From contig MUGG01000098.1 of the NCBI GenBank assembly GCA_002148405.1, forward strand, positions 124,001-188,000: a stretch of DNA of 64,000 nucleotides, given 5' to 3'. This stretch comes from Alkalinema sp. CACIAM 70d (GTDB lineage Bacteria; Cyanobacteriota; Cyanobacteriia; Leptolyngbyales; Leptolyngbyaceae). Of this stretch, positions 63,713 to 64,000 are shown piece by piece; the first letter of the stretch is position 1, and the number at the start of each line of letters is the position of its first letter. Under the pieces are notes generated by a model that was not told the origin of the DNA, did no database searches, and saw only the letters and a program-made list of their open reading frames with translations. A program made the position numbers and the translations under genes.

Positions 63713-64000
63713 TCAACCCTTCAGTTGAATCAGATACCCACAACGGTGCTCACCATCCACCAGCCAATGGGTACGCTCCACGGAGCAATCCTGAAGGGCG
63801 ATCGCGAACATTTCCAACTCATGGCCACAAATGTTGGGAAAGGATTCCGCAATGTGGGAAATGGCGCAGTTATATTCCGTCATCACATATTTCGGGCGAG
63901 TCGCATCCTCATCCACCAGATAGAACTCCGCCATGTAGCCTTCCGCCCGTCGCAGTTCCACCAACGCCTGCACCCGTTCCGCCAGCGTGCCACTCCCGAG
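63713..64000 (-). CDS. sufR: SufR iron-sulfur biosynthesis repressor, C-terminal part
   Basis: The last 95 codons only; the N-terminal half with the helix-turn-helix is beyond the window. The segment ALVELRRAEGYMAEFYLVDED, then NCAISHIAESFPNICGHELEMF and DCSVERTHWLVDGEHRCGYLIQ match SufR. Four conserved Cys (in NCAI, NICG, QDCS and HRCG) are expected cluster ligands. SufR represses the suf operon in cyanobacteria when it carries an Fe-S cluster. The suf genes themselves are probably just outside the window. Confidence 0.92.
   Translation of the reverse strand, partial: LGSGTLAERVQALVELRRAEGYMAEFYLVDEDATRPKYVMTEYNCAISHIAESFPNICGHELEMFAIALQDCSVERTHWLVDGEHRCGYLIQLKG

Overview
The window is chromosomal DNA from a cyanobacterium. 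The evidence is NDH-1 subunits ndhF/ndhD of the plant/cyanobacterial type, a photosystem II assembly-type operon, a SufR repressor, an EGY-like site-2 protease, and very frequent GCGATCGC (HIP1) octamers. The genus cannot be fixed from this sequence; a filamentous, Leptolyngbya-like lineage is a guess.

Layout. 1-1.5 kb: a DUF1688 (URC4/urg3-type) gene and tRNA-Cys. 1.5-7.6 kb: a four-gene minus-strand operon, the most unusual part of the window. All four proteins carry the same short G-[ND]-[QR]-N-Q-x-I-x-Q-x-x-G-G motif. The promoter-proximal protein has it at the C-terminus behind a small hydrophobic/helical domain. The other three (a truncated nSTAND P-loop protein, a 440-aa helical protein and a 1245-aa STAND-like/helical-repeat protein) have it near the N-terminus. 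This is the architecture expected of amyloid-motif signalling (receptor plus Bell-like membrane effector) and suggests a defence or cell-death module. 7.8-13.4 kb: purN, an ECF sigma/cupin anti-sigma pair, an MFS transporter, a Tat-signal ferritin-like protein and a small XRE regulator. 14-17.4 kb: a RsbU/RsbW-type partner-switching pair and a membrane-anchored PIN protein. 17.7-30 kb: mostly housekeeping genes (site-2 protease, mutarotase, der, histidine kinase, fmt, ygfZ, DUF4388, cysK, a REC-GAF regulator).

30.3-34.8 kb: ndhD, ndhF and a thioredoxin. 35.1-40.6 kb: an NnrU/Z-ISO-like gene whose 3' end carries a 91-94-bp MITE-like insertion, then a minus-strand cluster (phycobilisome-like protein, V4R, short repeat protein, frameshifted phycobilisome-like protein, V4R, Ser/Thr kinase). 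That cluster matches the order of the Synechocystis slr0144-slr0152 PSII-assembly operon without its ferredoxin genes. 40.7-46 kb: an L,D-transpeptidase, a SigG-like ECF factor with its anti-sigma factor, a gamma-glutamylcyclotransferase-like protein and an outer-membrane barrel. 46.1-56.2 kb: one giant 3359-residue DUF4347/RTX protein with an FG-GAP/VCBS-like block inside it. 56.7-64 kb: Nudix, VanW, an AmiC-type amidase, pyrG, two tandem Uma2 nucleases and the C-terminal part of sufR running off the end.

Intergenic DNA is rich in short, locus-specific tandem repeats (11-19 bp, 2-4 copies), G/C-run palindromic repeats and clear hairpin terminators.
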